Assembly: GCA_947589595.1 (NCBI GenBank)
Contig: CANQBV010000011.1
Coordinates: 1 to 48,168, forward strand
Direction: 5' to 3'
Origin: an uncultured Clostridia bacterium
GTDB lineage: Bacteria; Bacillota; Clostridia; Oscillospirales; SIG627
DNA length: 48,168 nt
Notes under the pieces: model-generated
Told to the model about the DNA's origin: nothing
The model's input: the letters and a program-made list of their open reading frames with translations, nothing else
The model's database searches: none
Position numbers and translations under genes: made by a program
Part shown: in pieces, positions 32,212 through 39,460 of the stretch
Position numbering within the stretch: the stretch's first letter is position 1
Layout: the number at the start of each line of letters is the position of its first letter

Positions 32212-33765
32212 TTAAGATTGACTGTCGGCGTTTTCGGTGCCCACAGCTTCTATTGCTTTGATATAGTTATTCAACGCCGTACGAGCAGAGCTCAACTTCT
32301 CTTCGTAGAGGGAGGTCAGCGTATCGTATTTGGCGTCGGAGCCGACAGCCCCATTCTTGGTGCCGCCGGTGCCGCCATAGCCGTCGCCGCAGCCGGCGTC
32401 ACGGAAGATAAACCGTATCGAACCGAAGTTGAAGTATGCAGCCGTATCGTAAATCTTATTGCTCAGCGCCAGTTCCAGCATATCGGCCGTATCTTGATCC
32501 GACACCATCTGAAGCATGATGACCTGATCGTAGAAAGCGGGAGTCAGGACATTGCGGGATTCATAAGCGAAAGCGTTCAGGAAATAGCCCACCATTTCGC
32601 GGCCGGATTCAAAACCGGCGGCTTCGTATTCCGGAATCTGGTCTACCGTGACCGGAATGGAATAGACGCTGGTGTTACTGGCTTCCTGATACGTATAATA
32701 TTCCGCCTGCTCCGCGTTGCGTTTCGGGAACGGAACCACTCCCAGGTTAAAGGACACGTCGCCATAGTTCGTAATCGAACCGAGAAGTACGGAGAAGAAC
32801 GGGGCTTTTCCGGCCTTGAAGCGGACACCGGAATCGGAAATGTCGCGGTGCGGACTGGTTAAGAGAGGCTTGAGCTCGGCCCAAACGTCCAGCAGATCCT
32901 GGCTCAGGGTGCCCGGCAAAATGATTTCGCCGGTCGGGGAAATGCTGGAAAGCTTCACGCCGCAGGCCGCCATGTGCGCCCAGTTGTACGTCCCCACGGA
33001 GATATAAGCGAAGACGTCGTCGCCGACGGTCCAAACGCCGTCGCCGTTTTCGTCTTTAATACAGGCTTCGCTGATTTCATACATTTTATCAATCGTCCAA
33101 TTGCCGGACTTCACCAGTTCGTACACGTCCTCCTGATGGTTCTGCTCGAGCATATCGCGATTGACGAACGTGACTGCGCAGGCCCGATCGTCCGCGGTAC
33201 CGGCGTCGCCGGTGGCCATGAAGTTCTTTCCGGAAACGGTAAGAATCGAGCGCAGCTCCTGATCCCACCAGTTTTTGTCATACTGGAGGTTTTCAAGACT
33301 GTTGAGATCCACCAAAATTTGGCTGGTGGCAAAATTGTTCGTGTTGGAGACGCGCATGTAGATTACGTCGTAGGAGTACTCGCCCGCCAACAGCGGTTCG
33401 CGGATGAGGTCGTAGGGCTTGCTGCTTCTGTCCTCCTTGATGGTGCAGTTGTACTTCTGTTCCAGAAGGGCGTTTCTTCTGTAGACGGCGTCGTTGATCG
33501 TATCGTTGGTCAAGGCTTCCGCATACACTTCGTTGGTAGTCAGATGCTTCGCGGCGACGTCCAGAACCATGAAATAGAATTCATGCCCCTGCAGATTGTG
33601 CGTTTCCAGATCCCAAACGTCGTTCGGATCGATCTGTTCTTCGGTCGGTTCGGACGACAAGTCCTGGGTGTTGGTCTTTTTCTCATCGCCGCTGCAGGCA
33701 ACGAGCACCAGAGAACAAACCATGAGAAGCGCCAAAAGCAAGGATAACAGCTTGGTCGTTTTCAT
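32212..33765 (-). CDS. Orphan ABC-type extracellular solute-binding lipoprotein
   Basis: 517 residues. Signal peptide with lipobox LVLVACSG (lipidated near C24) and a Thr/Ser/Glu-rich linker. The body has the two-lobed solute-binding fold (YDVIYMRVSNTNNFATSQILVDLNSLENL, KNWWDQEL, VTFVNRDMLEQN, GEIILPGTLSQDLLDVWAEL), as in carbohydrate cluster-1 binding proteins. No permease or ATPase gene is adjacent, so it must work with a transporter encoded elsewhere or serve as a sensor. ATG follows AGGAG; terminator close behind. Confidence 0.88.
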   Translation of the reverse strand: MKTTKLLSLLLALLMVCSLVLVACSGDEKKTNTQDLSSEPTEEQIDPNDVWDLETHNLQGHEFYFMVLDVAAKHLTTNEVYAEALTNDTINDAVYRRNALLEQKYNCTIKEDRSSKPYDLIREPLLAGEYSYDVIYMRVSNTNNFATSQILVDLNSLENLQYDKNWWDQELRSILTVSGKNFMATGDAGTADDRACAVTFVNRDMLEQNHQEDVYELVKSGNWTIDKMYEISEACIKDENGDGVWTVGDDVFAYISVGTYNWAHMAACGVKLSSISPTGEIILPGTLSQDLLDVWAELKPLLTSPHRDISDSGVRFKAGKAPFFSVLLGSITNYGDVSFNLGVVPFPKRNAEQAEYYTYQEASNTSVYSIPVTVDQIPEYEAAGFESGREMVGYFLNAFAYESRNVLTPAFYDQVIMLQMVSDQDTADMLELALSNKIYDTAAYFNFGSIRFIFRDAGCGDGYGGTGGTKNGAVGSDAKYDTLTSLYEEKLSSARTALNNYIKAIEAVGTENADSQS

Positions 33766-34010
33766 TTTGAAAAACTCCTATCATTTATTTTTCCCCGTAG
33801 GGATAGCTTTACTGTACCATAGCCTTTTTGTAAAAGAAAAGCCCTACAGCGAAAGTTGATGAAAAAGTGCAAATATTTTCGGCTTTTTACAAGATGTGAA
33901 CTTTTCGTAAAAGGGGGAAAATCCCGACTTTTTATCAAAAAATGTGAATAATCACGAAAAAGTATAGGTAACAAACGGCGGCAAGGATTTCTCCCTGCCG
34001 CCGCTCCGCC
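33766..34010. other. Intergenic region upstream of the solute-binding protein gene
   Basis: AT-rich, no ORF. The -10 TACAGT with a TG extension near 33809-33817 (minus strand) is the best promoter candidate, but its -35 is poor. A GC-rich hairpin at 33977-34002 (GGCGGCA arms with internal mismatches) follows the 22-codon ORF on the minus strand and may end its transcript. Confidence 0.4.
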
Positions 34011-34079
34011 TTAGCTGTAAATCGGTTCATTATTGACCATCTCCGTTGCCCTGCTGCGAATATTGTTCATATTTTCCAT
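34011..34079 (-). CDS. 22-residue peptide ORF with strong ribosome binding site
   Basis: ATG at 34079, six bases after AAAGGAGA; reads MENMNNIRSRATEMVNNEPIYS and stops at 34011. Short, charged, no signal peptide or cysteine. It lies 130 bases downstream of a good minus-strand promoter controlled by the shared operators, and a GC-rich hairpin follows. The ribosome site and promoter make translation likely; the function is unknown. Confidence 0.55.
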   Translation of the reverse strand: MENMNNIRSRATEMVNNEPIYS

Positions 34080-34196
34080 AAAAATCTCCTTTCTGATTTC
34101 AAATAGATAGTCTTCTTTCGTGTCGGGATTCTTTCTGGCCGCCTCCCGATTTGCCCGAGCGGGTGTGCCGTTACCGTGACACACGACGGATATTTG

Positions 34197-34214
34197 CTAA
34201 GCGTATTCGCTCAG
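34197..34214. promoter_or_regulatory. Operator copy 1 of the HTH module
   Basis: CTAAGCG-TATT-CGCTCAG, a near-perfect palindrome with a 4-base centre, just downstream of the minus-strand -10. Confidence 0.7.
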
Positions 34215-34223
34215 TCTTTCTCT

Positions 34224-34252
34224 ATCATACTAAGCATTTTTGCTATTGTAAA
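34224..34252 (-). promoter_or_regulatory. Minus-strand promoter with operator copy 2
   Basis: TTTACA (34247-34252), 17-bp spacer, TATGAT (34224-34229), reading towards the 22-codon ORF. Operator copy 2 (CTAAGCA-TTTT-TGCT, 34230-34244) fills the spacer, so a bound repressor would block RNA polymerase. Confidence 0.75.
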
Positions 34253-34294
34253 GTGGCTTTCAAAAAATATTAAACTTTTTTGCTTTGATTTCTC

Positions 34295-34323
34295 TTGACT
34301 TTCCTAAGCGTTTATGCTATAAT
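34295..34323 (+). promoter_or_regulatory. Plus-strand promoter with operator copy 3
   Basis: TTGACT (34295-34300), 17-bp spacer, TATAAT (34318-34323). Operator copy 3 (CTAAGCG-TTTA-TGCT, 34304-34318) fills the spacer. Drives the HTH-tfoX gene pair; points to autoregulation. Confidence 0.82.
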
Positions 34324-34414
34324 GCGTGTACGATGAATCGACACGCATTACAAGGTTCTGTCAAGCCTTTAAGGGTGGAGATTTTCGCAGAAAATACGAC
34401 CCGTGGCTTGACAG
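34321..34414 (+). other. Structured leader of the HTH-tfoX operon
   Basis: Two inverted repeats: AATGCGTGT (34321-34329) with ACACGCATT (34341-34349), and CTGTCAAGCC (34358-34367) with GGCTTGACAG (34405-34414). The second can form a long stem-loop in the RNA before the HTH start codon. Confidence 0.55.
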
Positions 34415-34461
34415 GTTCTTATACTGCCCGCCAAAGCACATAGGTAAGGAGTGAAATCACA

Positions 34462-34995
34462 ATGGCAATCGGTGAAAGAATCCACTTTTTCCGCACCATG
34501 CGGGGCATGACACAGAAGTATCTCGGGTTGCTGCTGGGCTTCCCCGAAAAGAGCGCCGATGTTCGGCTGGCGCAATATGAAATGGGGACTCGTTCTCCCA
34601 AAGCGGAGATCACCGCAGCGCTGGCGCAAGCGTTAGATGTTTCCCCGCAGGCGCTCACCGTGCCGGACATTGACAGTTATATCGGTCTTGCACACACCCT
34701 GTTTACCCTTGAGGACAATTACGGTCTTACCGTCAGCGAAGCAGACGGCGAGGTTTGCATGAAGGTCAGCGCCGACAAGGGCAAGGACGCAGCTGAACTG
34801 CTGCAAATGCTTACTGCTTGGAAAGCGCAGGCAGACAAGTTAGCAGCAGGGGAAATCAGCCGGGAAGATTACGACAGGTGGCGCTATCATTATCCGAAAT
34901 ACGACGATACCGAAATTCGGGCAAGCGTCCCGCCCAAAGAATTAAGCGATACTTTGGTTGAGGCTTTCAAGGACAAACTCAAAACCGATGATTGA
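34462..34995 (+). CDS. XRE-type HTH regulator of a mobile-element-like module
   Basis: 177 residues. N-terminal Cro/C1 helix-turn-helix (IGERIHFFRTMRGMTQKYLGLLLGFPEK...RLAQYEMGTRSPK), a middle alpha/beta segment with an acidic helical C-terminal arm (SREDYDRWRYHYPKYD). Similar proteins are common in integrative elements of Clostridia. ATG follows TAAGGAG. It probably binds the three CTAAGC-type palindromes upstream and represses both divergent promoters. Confidence 0.88.
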   Translation: MAIGERIHFFRTMRGMTQKYLGLLLGFPEKSADVRLAQYEMGTRSPKAEITAALAQALDVSPQALTVPDIDSYIGLAHTLFTLEDNYGLTVSEADGEVCMKVSADKGKDAAELLQMLTAWKAQADKLAAGEISREDYDRWRYHYPKYDDTEIRASVPPKELSDTLVEAFKDKLKTDD

Positions 34996-35008
34996 AAGGA
35001 GGCGTAAT

Positions 35009-35332
35009 ATGGCTTCCAGTAAAAATTACCTGAACTTTGTGTTAGACCAGTTAAGCGGCTTAGACGGCGTTTCTTACCGTGCGATGATGGGGGAATATAT
35101 CCTCTATTTTCGAGGTAAGATCATCGGCGGCATTTATGATGACCGTCTGCTTGTAAAGCCTGTAACCTCCGCTGTTTCCTTGATGGATACACCCGTCTAT
35201 GAACTGCCGTATGAGGGCGCTAAGGAAATGTTGCTCATCGAAGATACTGACAACAGAGAGTTTCTCTGTGAGCTTTTCCAGACCATATATGATTCGCTTC
35301 CCGAACCGAAGAAAAAGAAAATCACCCCCTGA
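35009..35332 (+). CDS. TfoX/Sxy N-terminal domain protein
   Basis: 107 residues from ATG 35009, preceded by AAAGGAGG; an upstream in-frame ATG at 34958 lies inside the HTH gene. SYRAMMGEYILYFRGKIIGGIYDDRLLVKPV is the signature of the TfoX_N domain. In Proteobacteria TfoX controls competence, but stand-alone TfoX_N proteins in Firmicutes have no known function. 13 bases after the HTH gene, so the two form an operon. Confidence 0.92.
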   Translation: MASSKNYLNFVLDQLSGLDGVSYRAMMGEYILYFRGKIIGGIYDDRLLVKPVTSAVSLMDTPVYELPYEGAKEMLLIEDTDNREFLCELFQTIYDSLPEPKKKKITP

Positions 35333-35340
35333 CAAACGAC

Positions 35341-35381
35341 AAAAAGCCCTTAGCCGTGAACCCCACAGCGAAGGGCTTTTT
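35341..35381 (+). terminator. Terminator of the HTH-tfoX operon
   Basis: 11-bp perfect stem (35341-35351 / 35371-35381) with A-run left and five T right. Confidence 0.85.
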
Positions 35382-35577
35382 GAATATGGATTTTTCAGCC
35401 GCAAGCCATCAGAAAATACTCTTAAACCGGCAAACCACCGGGCAGCGGGAATAATGCCGCCGCCCACGGCTGTTATCAAATTGTTATCAAAAGGCACTTT
35501 GGAAATCCGAAAACCCGCGGGTTTTCGTCCAAAGGGACAAAATGTGACCAATGGGTGAAAGCCGGTACGAGGCAAAC
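35382..35577. other. Intergenic region with a direct repeat and a perfect palindrome
   Basis: No credible gene. TGTTATCAAA is repeated in tandem (35471-35480 and 35482-35491, 11-bp period), and an 18-bp perfect palindrome GAAAACCCGCGGGTTTTC lies at 35509-35526. The region lies between the HTH-tfoX terminator and the terminator of the opposite operon. Confidence 0.5.
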
Positions 35578-35613
35578 AAAAATCCGATCATCAAATAAGC
35601 TGATCGGATTTTT
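35578..35613 (-). terminator. Terminator of the eight-gene DUF4430/ECF operon
   Basis: 13-bp perfect stem (35578-35590 / 35601-35613) with T-run on either strand, 80 bases past the last gene. Confidence 0.85.
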
Positions 35614-35695
35614 GCTGTTTGAAATACGTTTGACTTCCGTTAAGCGAATATACTTTATTGCATTACCGCATCCCGGCAACCTCCGAAAAAAGGCG

Positions 35696-36370
35696 CTACA
35701 GGGCATACTTGGTTTGCACCCGCTCCAGAATTTTTCCGATGGGTTTACAGAGGAGCAACAGGAAAATCACATTGGATACGGCATAAATCGCCGTAAACGG
35801 AAGGGCTGACGCCAAGGCGGCGAAATAACGGGAGAGATTGAAAAAACCGTCCGCCCAAAGCACCGTCCATACATCCATGAGAACCGAATAAAGGACGCCG
35901 GAGAGGGCGCCGTATATCGCCAGCAGAATCCTACTGCGCTTTAGGGGACCCGCAAGCAGTCCGGCAATCATCCCTAAAATCCCCCAGCTGAACATCTGGA
36001 AGGGCGTCCACGGTCCCTGCCCGAACCAAAAATTGGAGATGACGGCGGAAAGGGAACCGGTGAGGAAGCCGGCTTCGCTTCCAAAATACAGGGCGGTGAT
36101 CACCACCATGGCCGTCACCGGCTTAAAGCCCGGAATCGGCGTAAAGAGGATCCGCCCCAGTACCGACAGCGCCGTCATGGACGCAATCAGAATCAGCCGT
36201 TTTGTGCTGACTTTTTTATGTTCAAATTGCAGAAAAACCGGCAGGCAGGAGAGCAGCGCAACGCAAAAGGAGATCCATGCATACTGCTTTGCAGGAAACA
36301 GGAGGGCGCCGCAAAGCACGACTGCGGGAACAAGCAGGCAGAGAACGCCGTAGGAAATCCACTTTTTCAT
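35696..36370 (-). CDS. ECF transporter S component, possibly cobalamin-specific (CbrT-like)
   Basis: 224 residues from ATG 36370 (GGGAGG seven bases upstream). Six or seven membrane helices. Core signatures are LFTPIPGFKPVTAMVVITALYFGSEAGFLTG and NFWFGQGPWTPFQMFSWGILGMIAG, as in larger S components grouped with dedicated A and T subunits. It binds the substrate in the membrane and topples to release it inside. Its stop-codon context and the ATGA overlap with the ATPase gene show translational coupling. The cobalamin call rests on the DUF4430 and alpha-toroid neighbours. Confidence 0.72.
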   Translation of the reverse strand: MKKWISYGVLCLLVPAVVLCGALLFPAKQYAWISFCVALLSCLPVFLQFEHKKVSTKRLILIASMTALSVLGRILFTPIPGFKPVTAMVVITALYFGSEAGFLTGSLSAVISNFWFGQGPWTPFQMFSWGILGMIAGLLAGPLKRSRILLAIYGALSGVLYSVLMDVWTVLWADGFFNLSRYFAALASALPFTAIYAVSNVIFLLLLCKPIGKILERVQTKYAL

Positions 36371-38034
36371 TGTCGACCTCCCGCCGCCCGGCAGCATGCG
36401 ATCACCTGCTCACAGGTGACCGCGTTCTTCCACAGTCCCCGCGCCATGCGGTTGGCCGCCGTGGTATAAAAGTTGTTTTCCGCAAAGAATTTCTGCGGCG
36501 GATCGGCGGAAAGAATTTCCCCATCGAACACAAAGGCGCAGCGGTCGGCGGCCTCGGCGGCAAACTCCACGTCGTGGGTCACTAAGATCACCGTTATTCC
36601 GTCTTGCTTTAATTCCCGCAGAATTTCCCGCAGATTTTGTTTGGCAAAGGCGTCGATTCCTTTGGTTGGCTCATCCAGCAGCAGAATTTTCGGCTCGGAG
36701 AGCAAAACCTTGGCCAGGGCGCTTTTTTGCTGCTCGCCGCCGCTGAGGTCATAGGGATGCCGGTCAAGCAAATCGGAGATCCCGAGCCTGTCCGCGACGG
36801 CTTGGATTCGCGCTGCGCGTTCTTTTTTGGGAATCTCCATGGTTTCCAGAATCTCCGAAAGATCCGCCCGCACCGTATCCTTTACAAAAACTGTCTGGGG
36901 ATTTTGAGGCAGAAGGGCAAGGTTATTGCGGTAGAGCGCGCTGCCTTTATACTCCCTGATCGGTTTTCCGCCGATCAAAACCTTCCCCCGGTAGGCTCTG
37001 TCCAGCCCCGCGATCACATTCAGCGCCGTGGTTTTTCCGACGCCGTTGCCTCCGAGAACGCAGAAAATTTCGCCCCGATAAACTTTTAGGGATACGCCCC
37101 GCAGAATGTCCGGCAAATCTTTTTCATAGCGGAACCACACATTTTTCAGTTCTACCGCCGTCTCTCCCGCTTCGGGGATTTCCGACGTCGGGAGCGTTTC
37201 GGCGCGGCTTGTAAAATGACGCTCCAAAAAGTCCCGTCCCTCCCGCACCGTCAAAGGACACGGCTCTGCTATGTTCAGCCCCTGCCAGATGCGTACTGCG
37301 CTGGGCAGAGCGTGAAGCATGGGATGGTTAGGCCGGAGTTCCGACAGCCGCGGTCCGATCTTACGCGGATCGTCGTCCAGCAGAATCCGTCCCTTTTCCA
37401 ATATCAATACCCGGTCGGCAATGGGAAAGACCTCCTCCAGCCGGTGCTCGGCCAGCAGGATCGTCAGTCCCAATTCCCGGTTGATCTTTTGCAGCGTGGC
37501 GATGAAATCGGCGGCGGCGATGGGGTCCAGCTGACTTGTGGGTTCATCTAATATCAGCAAATTCGGCTGCATCACCATCACCGACGCCAAATTCAAAAGC
37601 TGTTTTTGCCCGCCCGAGAGCTCATCCGTCTTTTGCCGGAACCAGCCCTGGATTCCGAAAAAGCTCGCCATTTCTCCTACCCGGCGACGGATCACCTCGG
37701 TGGGGACGCCCATGTTTTCCAGCCCGAACGCCAGCTCATGCCAAACCTTATCGGTGACGATCTGGCTTTCCGGGTTCTGCTGCACAAAGCCGATCGCCCC
37801 CGCGTCCTCGAGCGCCTCCTGCGGCGCGCCCTGATAAATAATTTGTCCGCTTTTTTCTCCGACCGGCGCAAGCTCCTTTTTCAGTAGCCGCAAAAGGGTG
37901 GTTTTCCCGCAGCCGGAAGGCCCGCACAGCAGGGTAAACTCGCCGCTTTCCACCGAAAAACCGATCTCCTCCAGCGCATTTTGCTCCGCCTTCGGATAAC
38001 GAAAGCTCAGATTTTCGACCTGTAATAGTTCCAT
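36367..38034 (-). CDS. ECF energising ATPase, two fused ABC domains
   Basis: 555 residues with two ABC units in one chain. First: GPSGCGKTT, LSGGQKQ, LLILDEPTSQLD. Second (from about residue 300): GGNGVGKTT, LSGGEQQKSA, ILLLDEPTKGID. Equivalent to EcfA1-EcfA2 fused. Hydrolyses ATP to drive substrate uptake through the T and S subunits encoded on either side. Overlaps the T gene by 28 bases and the S gene by four; AAGGAGG precedes its ATG. A dedicated (group I) module. Confidence 0.95.
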   Translation of the reverse strand: MELLQVENLSFRYPKAEQNALEEIGFSVESGEFTLLCGPSGCGKTTLLRLLKKELAPVGEKSGQIIYQGAPQEALEDAGAIGFVQQNPESQIVTDKVWHELAFGLENMGVPTEVIRRRVGEMASFFGIQGWFRQKTDELSGGQKQLLNLASVMVMQPNLLILDEPTSQLDPIAAADFIATLQKINRELGLTILLAEHRLEEVFPIADRVLILEKGRILLDDDPRKIGPRLSELRPNHPMLHALPSAVRIWQGLNIAEPCPLTVREGRDFLERHFTSRAETLPTSEIPEAGETAVELKNVWFRYEKDLPDILRGVSLKVYRGEIFCVLGGNGVGKTTALNVIAGLDRAYRGKVLIGGKPIREYKGSALYRNNLALLPQNPQTVFVKDTVRADLSEILETMEIPKKERAARIQAVADRLGISDLLDRHPYDLSGGEQQKSALAKVLLSEPKILLLDEPTKGIDAFAKQNLREILRELKQDGITVILVTHDVEFAAEAADRCAFVFDGEILSADPPQKFFAENNFYTTAANRMARGLWKNAVTCEQVIACCRAAGGRQ

Positions 38035-38888
38035 ACGAGCGCCTCCTTCACTTCCAAAATAAACGGCAGTAACGACAGCAGGCCGAACGCCGTATACACG
38101 GCCAGGGCGGCGGGCGTCGTCTCGATGTTGTCCACCCGGGGATAATAGGTAAACTCCGTGATCCCCGCCACAGCCCCGACCAGCGGCACGGCAAGCAGCA
38201 GGACGCAGACGCCAAGCAAAACACCGTCTGCGCTGCGGAACCGAAACAGGGAAAAATTCGTCCGGCCCTTTTTCCCGTACCCGCGGGCCTTCATGGACGC
38301 CGAGGTCTCCATCGCGTTTTCTAAGGACCAGGAGACCATGGCGGCAAAGACCCGCATGCGGTTTTTGACCCGGTCGGTGATGTTTTTCCCGGCATACAGT
38401 CCCATTGCTTTCTGCGCCCGGCTGACCCGCCGCGACTGGCGCAGATAAGCGGGAATGAACCGGAGCGCCATGGACAGCACCAGCGACAATTTCGGAATCG
38501 CTTTCCCGAACAGATAGAGAAATTTGTCGCTGGTCATGATCTCACTGTATGCCTTGCACCACAGCAAAACGCCGATCACCATGACGGCCAGGGAGATGCC
38601 GTACAAAAACGCCTCTAGCGTCACCGGGTTGCCGTTCAGGAAGAACAGAGGGGTTACCCCGTTGTGGGAAAACAGGGGGTTCGTGACAGCCACCATCAAA
38701 AAAAGCGGCAGATAAAAGCCGATATCGCGCAGAGCCGCCCCGCGTTTTTGCAACGTCGCGCAAAACAAAATGCCGCCCAGCAGCGCTTCCGCCTGTAAAA
38801 CAGGATGGGAAAGAAACATGGATACCAGCAGCACCGACAAAAAATAAGTCATACTCACCGCCGGGTGAACATTGGCAAACGCTTTCAT
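38007..38888 (-). CDS. ECF transporter T component
   Basis: 293 residues from ATG 38888, which overlaps the upstream DUF4430 stop (ATGA) and follows GGGAGG. Six or so membrane helices, and the coupling helix region SWSLENAMETSASMKARGYGKKGRT with the ARG motif that contacts the ATPase groove. It links the ATPases to the S component in the cytoplasmic membrane. Confidence 0.93.
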   Translation of the reverse strand: MKAFANVHPAVSMTYFLSVLLVSMFLSHPVLQAEALLGGILFCATLQKRGAALRDIGFYLPLFLMVAVTNPLFSHNGVTPLFFLNGNPVTLEAFLYGISLAVMVIGVLLWCKAYSEIMTSDKFLYLFGKAIPKLSLVLSMALRFIPAYLRQSRRVSRAQKAMGLYAGKNITDRVKNRMRVFAAMVSWSLENAMETSASMKARGYGKKGRTNFSLFRFRSADGVLLGVCVLLLAVPLVGAVAGITEFTYYPRVDNIETTPAALAVYTAFGLLSLLPFILEVKEALVWNYYRSKI

Positions 38889-39448
38889 TGCTTTCCTCCC
38901 ATCCACTGGGCGCCCACGTCCTGACCGAGGTCGCAGGTGTATACCCATTCGATATTTTGTCCGTCGTGCAGCTCGTACCGGGAACAGCCGTAATGCGGAA
39001 ATTCGCCGTCCACCCGGTACATCCAACCGGAGAGCGGGCCGCAAGAGAACTCATACAGATAGTGAATACCCTGAATATAGACGCTGCCGAAGGGACTTTC
39101 TTCCGCCCCTTGAAATTCCATCTGAATTTTGTTGTACCGCACCGCGCGGTCGAGAATATCAAACACCGTGTCGCCCTCCCGGAGGACGTATTGAGTGGGC
39201 GGCAGAATCACGCCGTCCGGCGGGACAAATTCCTCCGATTGCAGAGCAGGGTCGAGATCGTCGTAATGCAGCAGGATCGTATCGCAGCGGATCGAGAGCG
39301 TCACGGTCTCACTCTCCGGCGTAATGTCGTCGATATGGGTCAGATAATATTCGTCTACCGACTGGATGCGCGTGCCGCTAATCAGCACGGCTACAATCAA
39401 TAGGATCCCGAAAACAGCCAGAATATCTTTTTTCACTTTTCGCGACAC
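38885..39448 (-). CDS. Membrane-anchored DUF4430 (transcobalamin-like beta domain) protein
   Basis: 187 residues from GTG 39448. One N-terminal hydrophobic helix (ILAVFGILLIVAVLIS) acts as signal anchor; residues about 45-180 form a DUF4430 domain: VTLSIRCDTIL, REGDTVFDILDRAV, GIHYLYEFSCGPLSGWMYRVDGEFP and ELHDGQNIEWVYTCD. In intrinsic factor and transcobalamin this family forms the C-terminal beta domain that covers the bound cobalamin. It lies between an alpha-toroid gene and the ECF T gene, suggesting delivery of ligand to the importer at the membrane. The actual ligand is inferred. Confidence 0.85.
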   Translation of the reverse strand: MSRKVKKDILAVFGILLIVAVLISGTRIQSVDEYYLTHIDDITPESETVTLSIRCDTILLHYDDLDPALQSEEFVPPDGVILPPTQYVLREGDTVFDILDRAVRYNKIQMEFQGAEESPFGSVYIQGIHYLYEFSCGPLSGWMYRVDGEFPHYGCSRYELHDGQNIEWVYTCDLGQDVGAQWMGGKQ

Positions 39449-39460
39449 ACCGTCCTCTCG

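Noticed and set aside
32974-33747. 257-codon plus-strand frame
   Set aside because: Antisense of the solute-binding lipoprotein, which has signal peptide, lipobox and terminator in the right places.
34011-35577. Complete integrative element
   Set aside because: No integrase, relaxase or clear att repeats are present; only a regulator-like module is visible.
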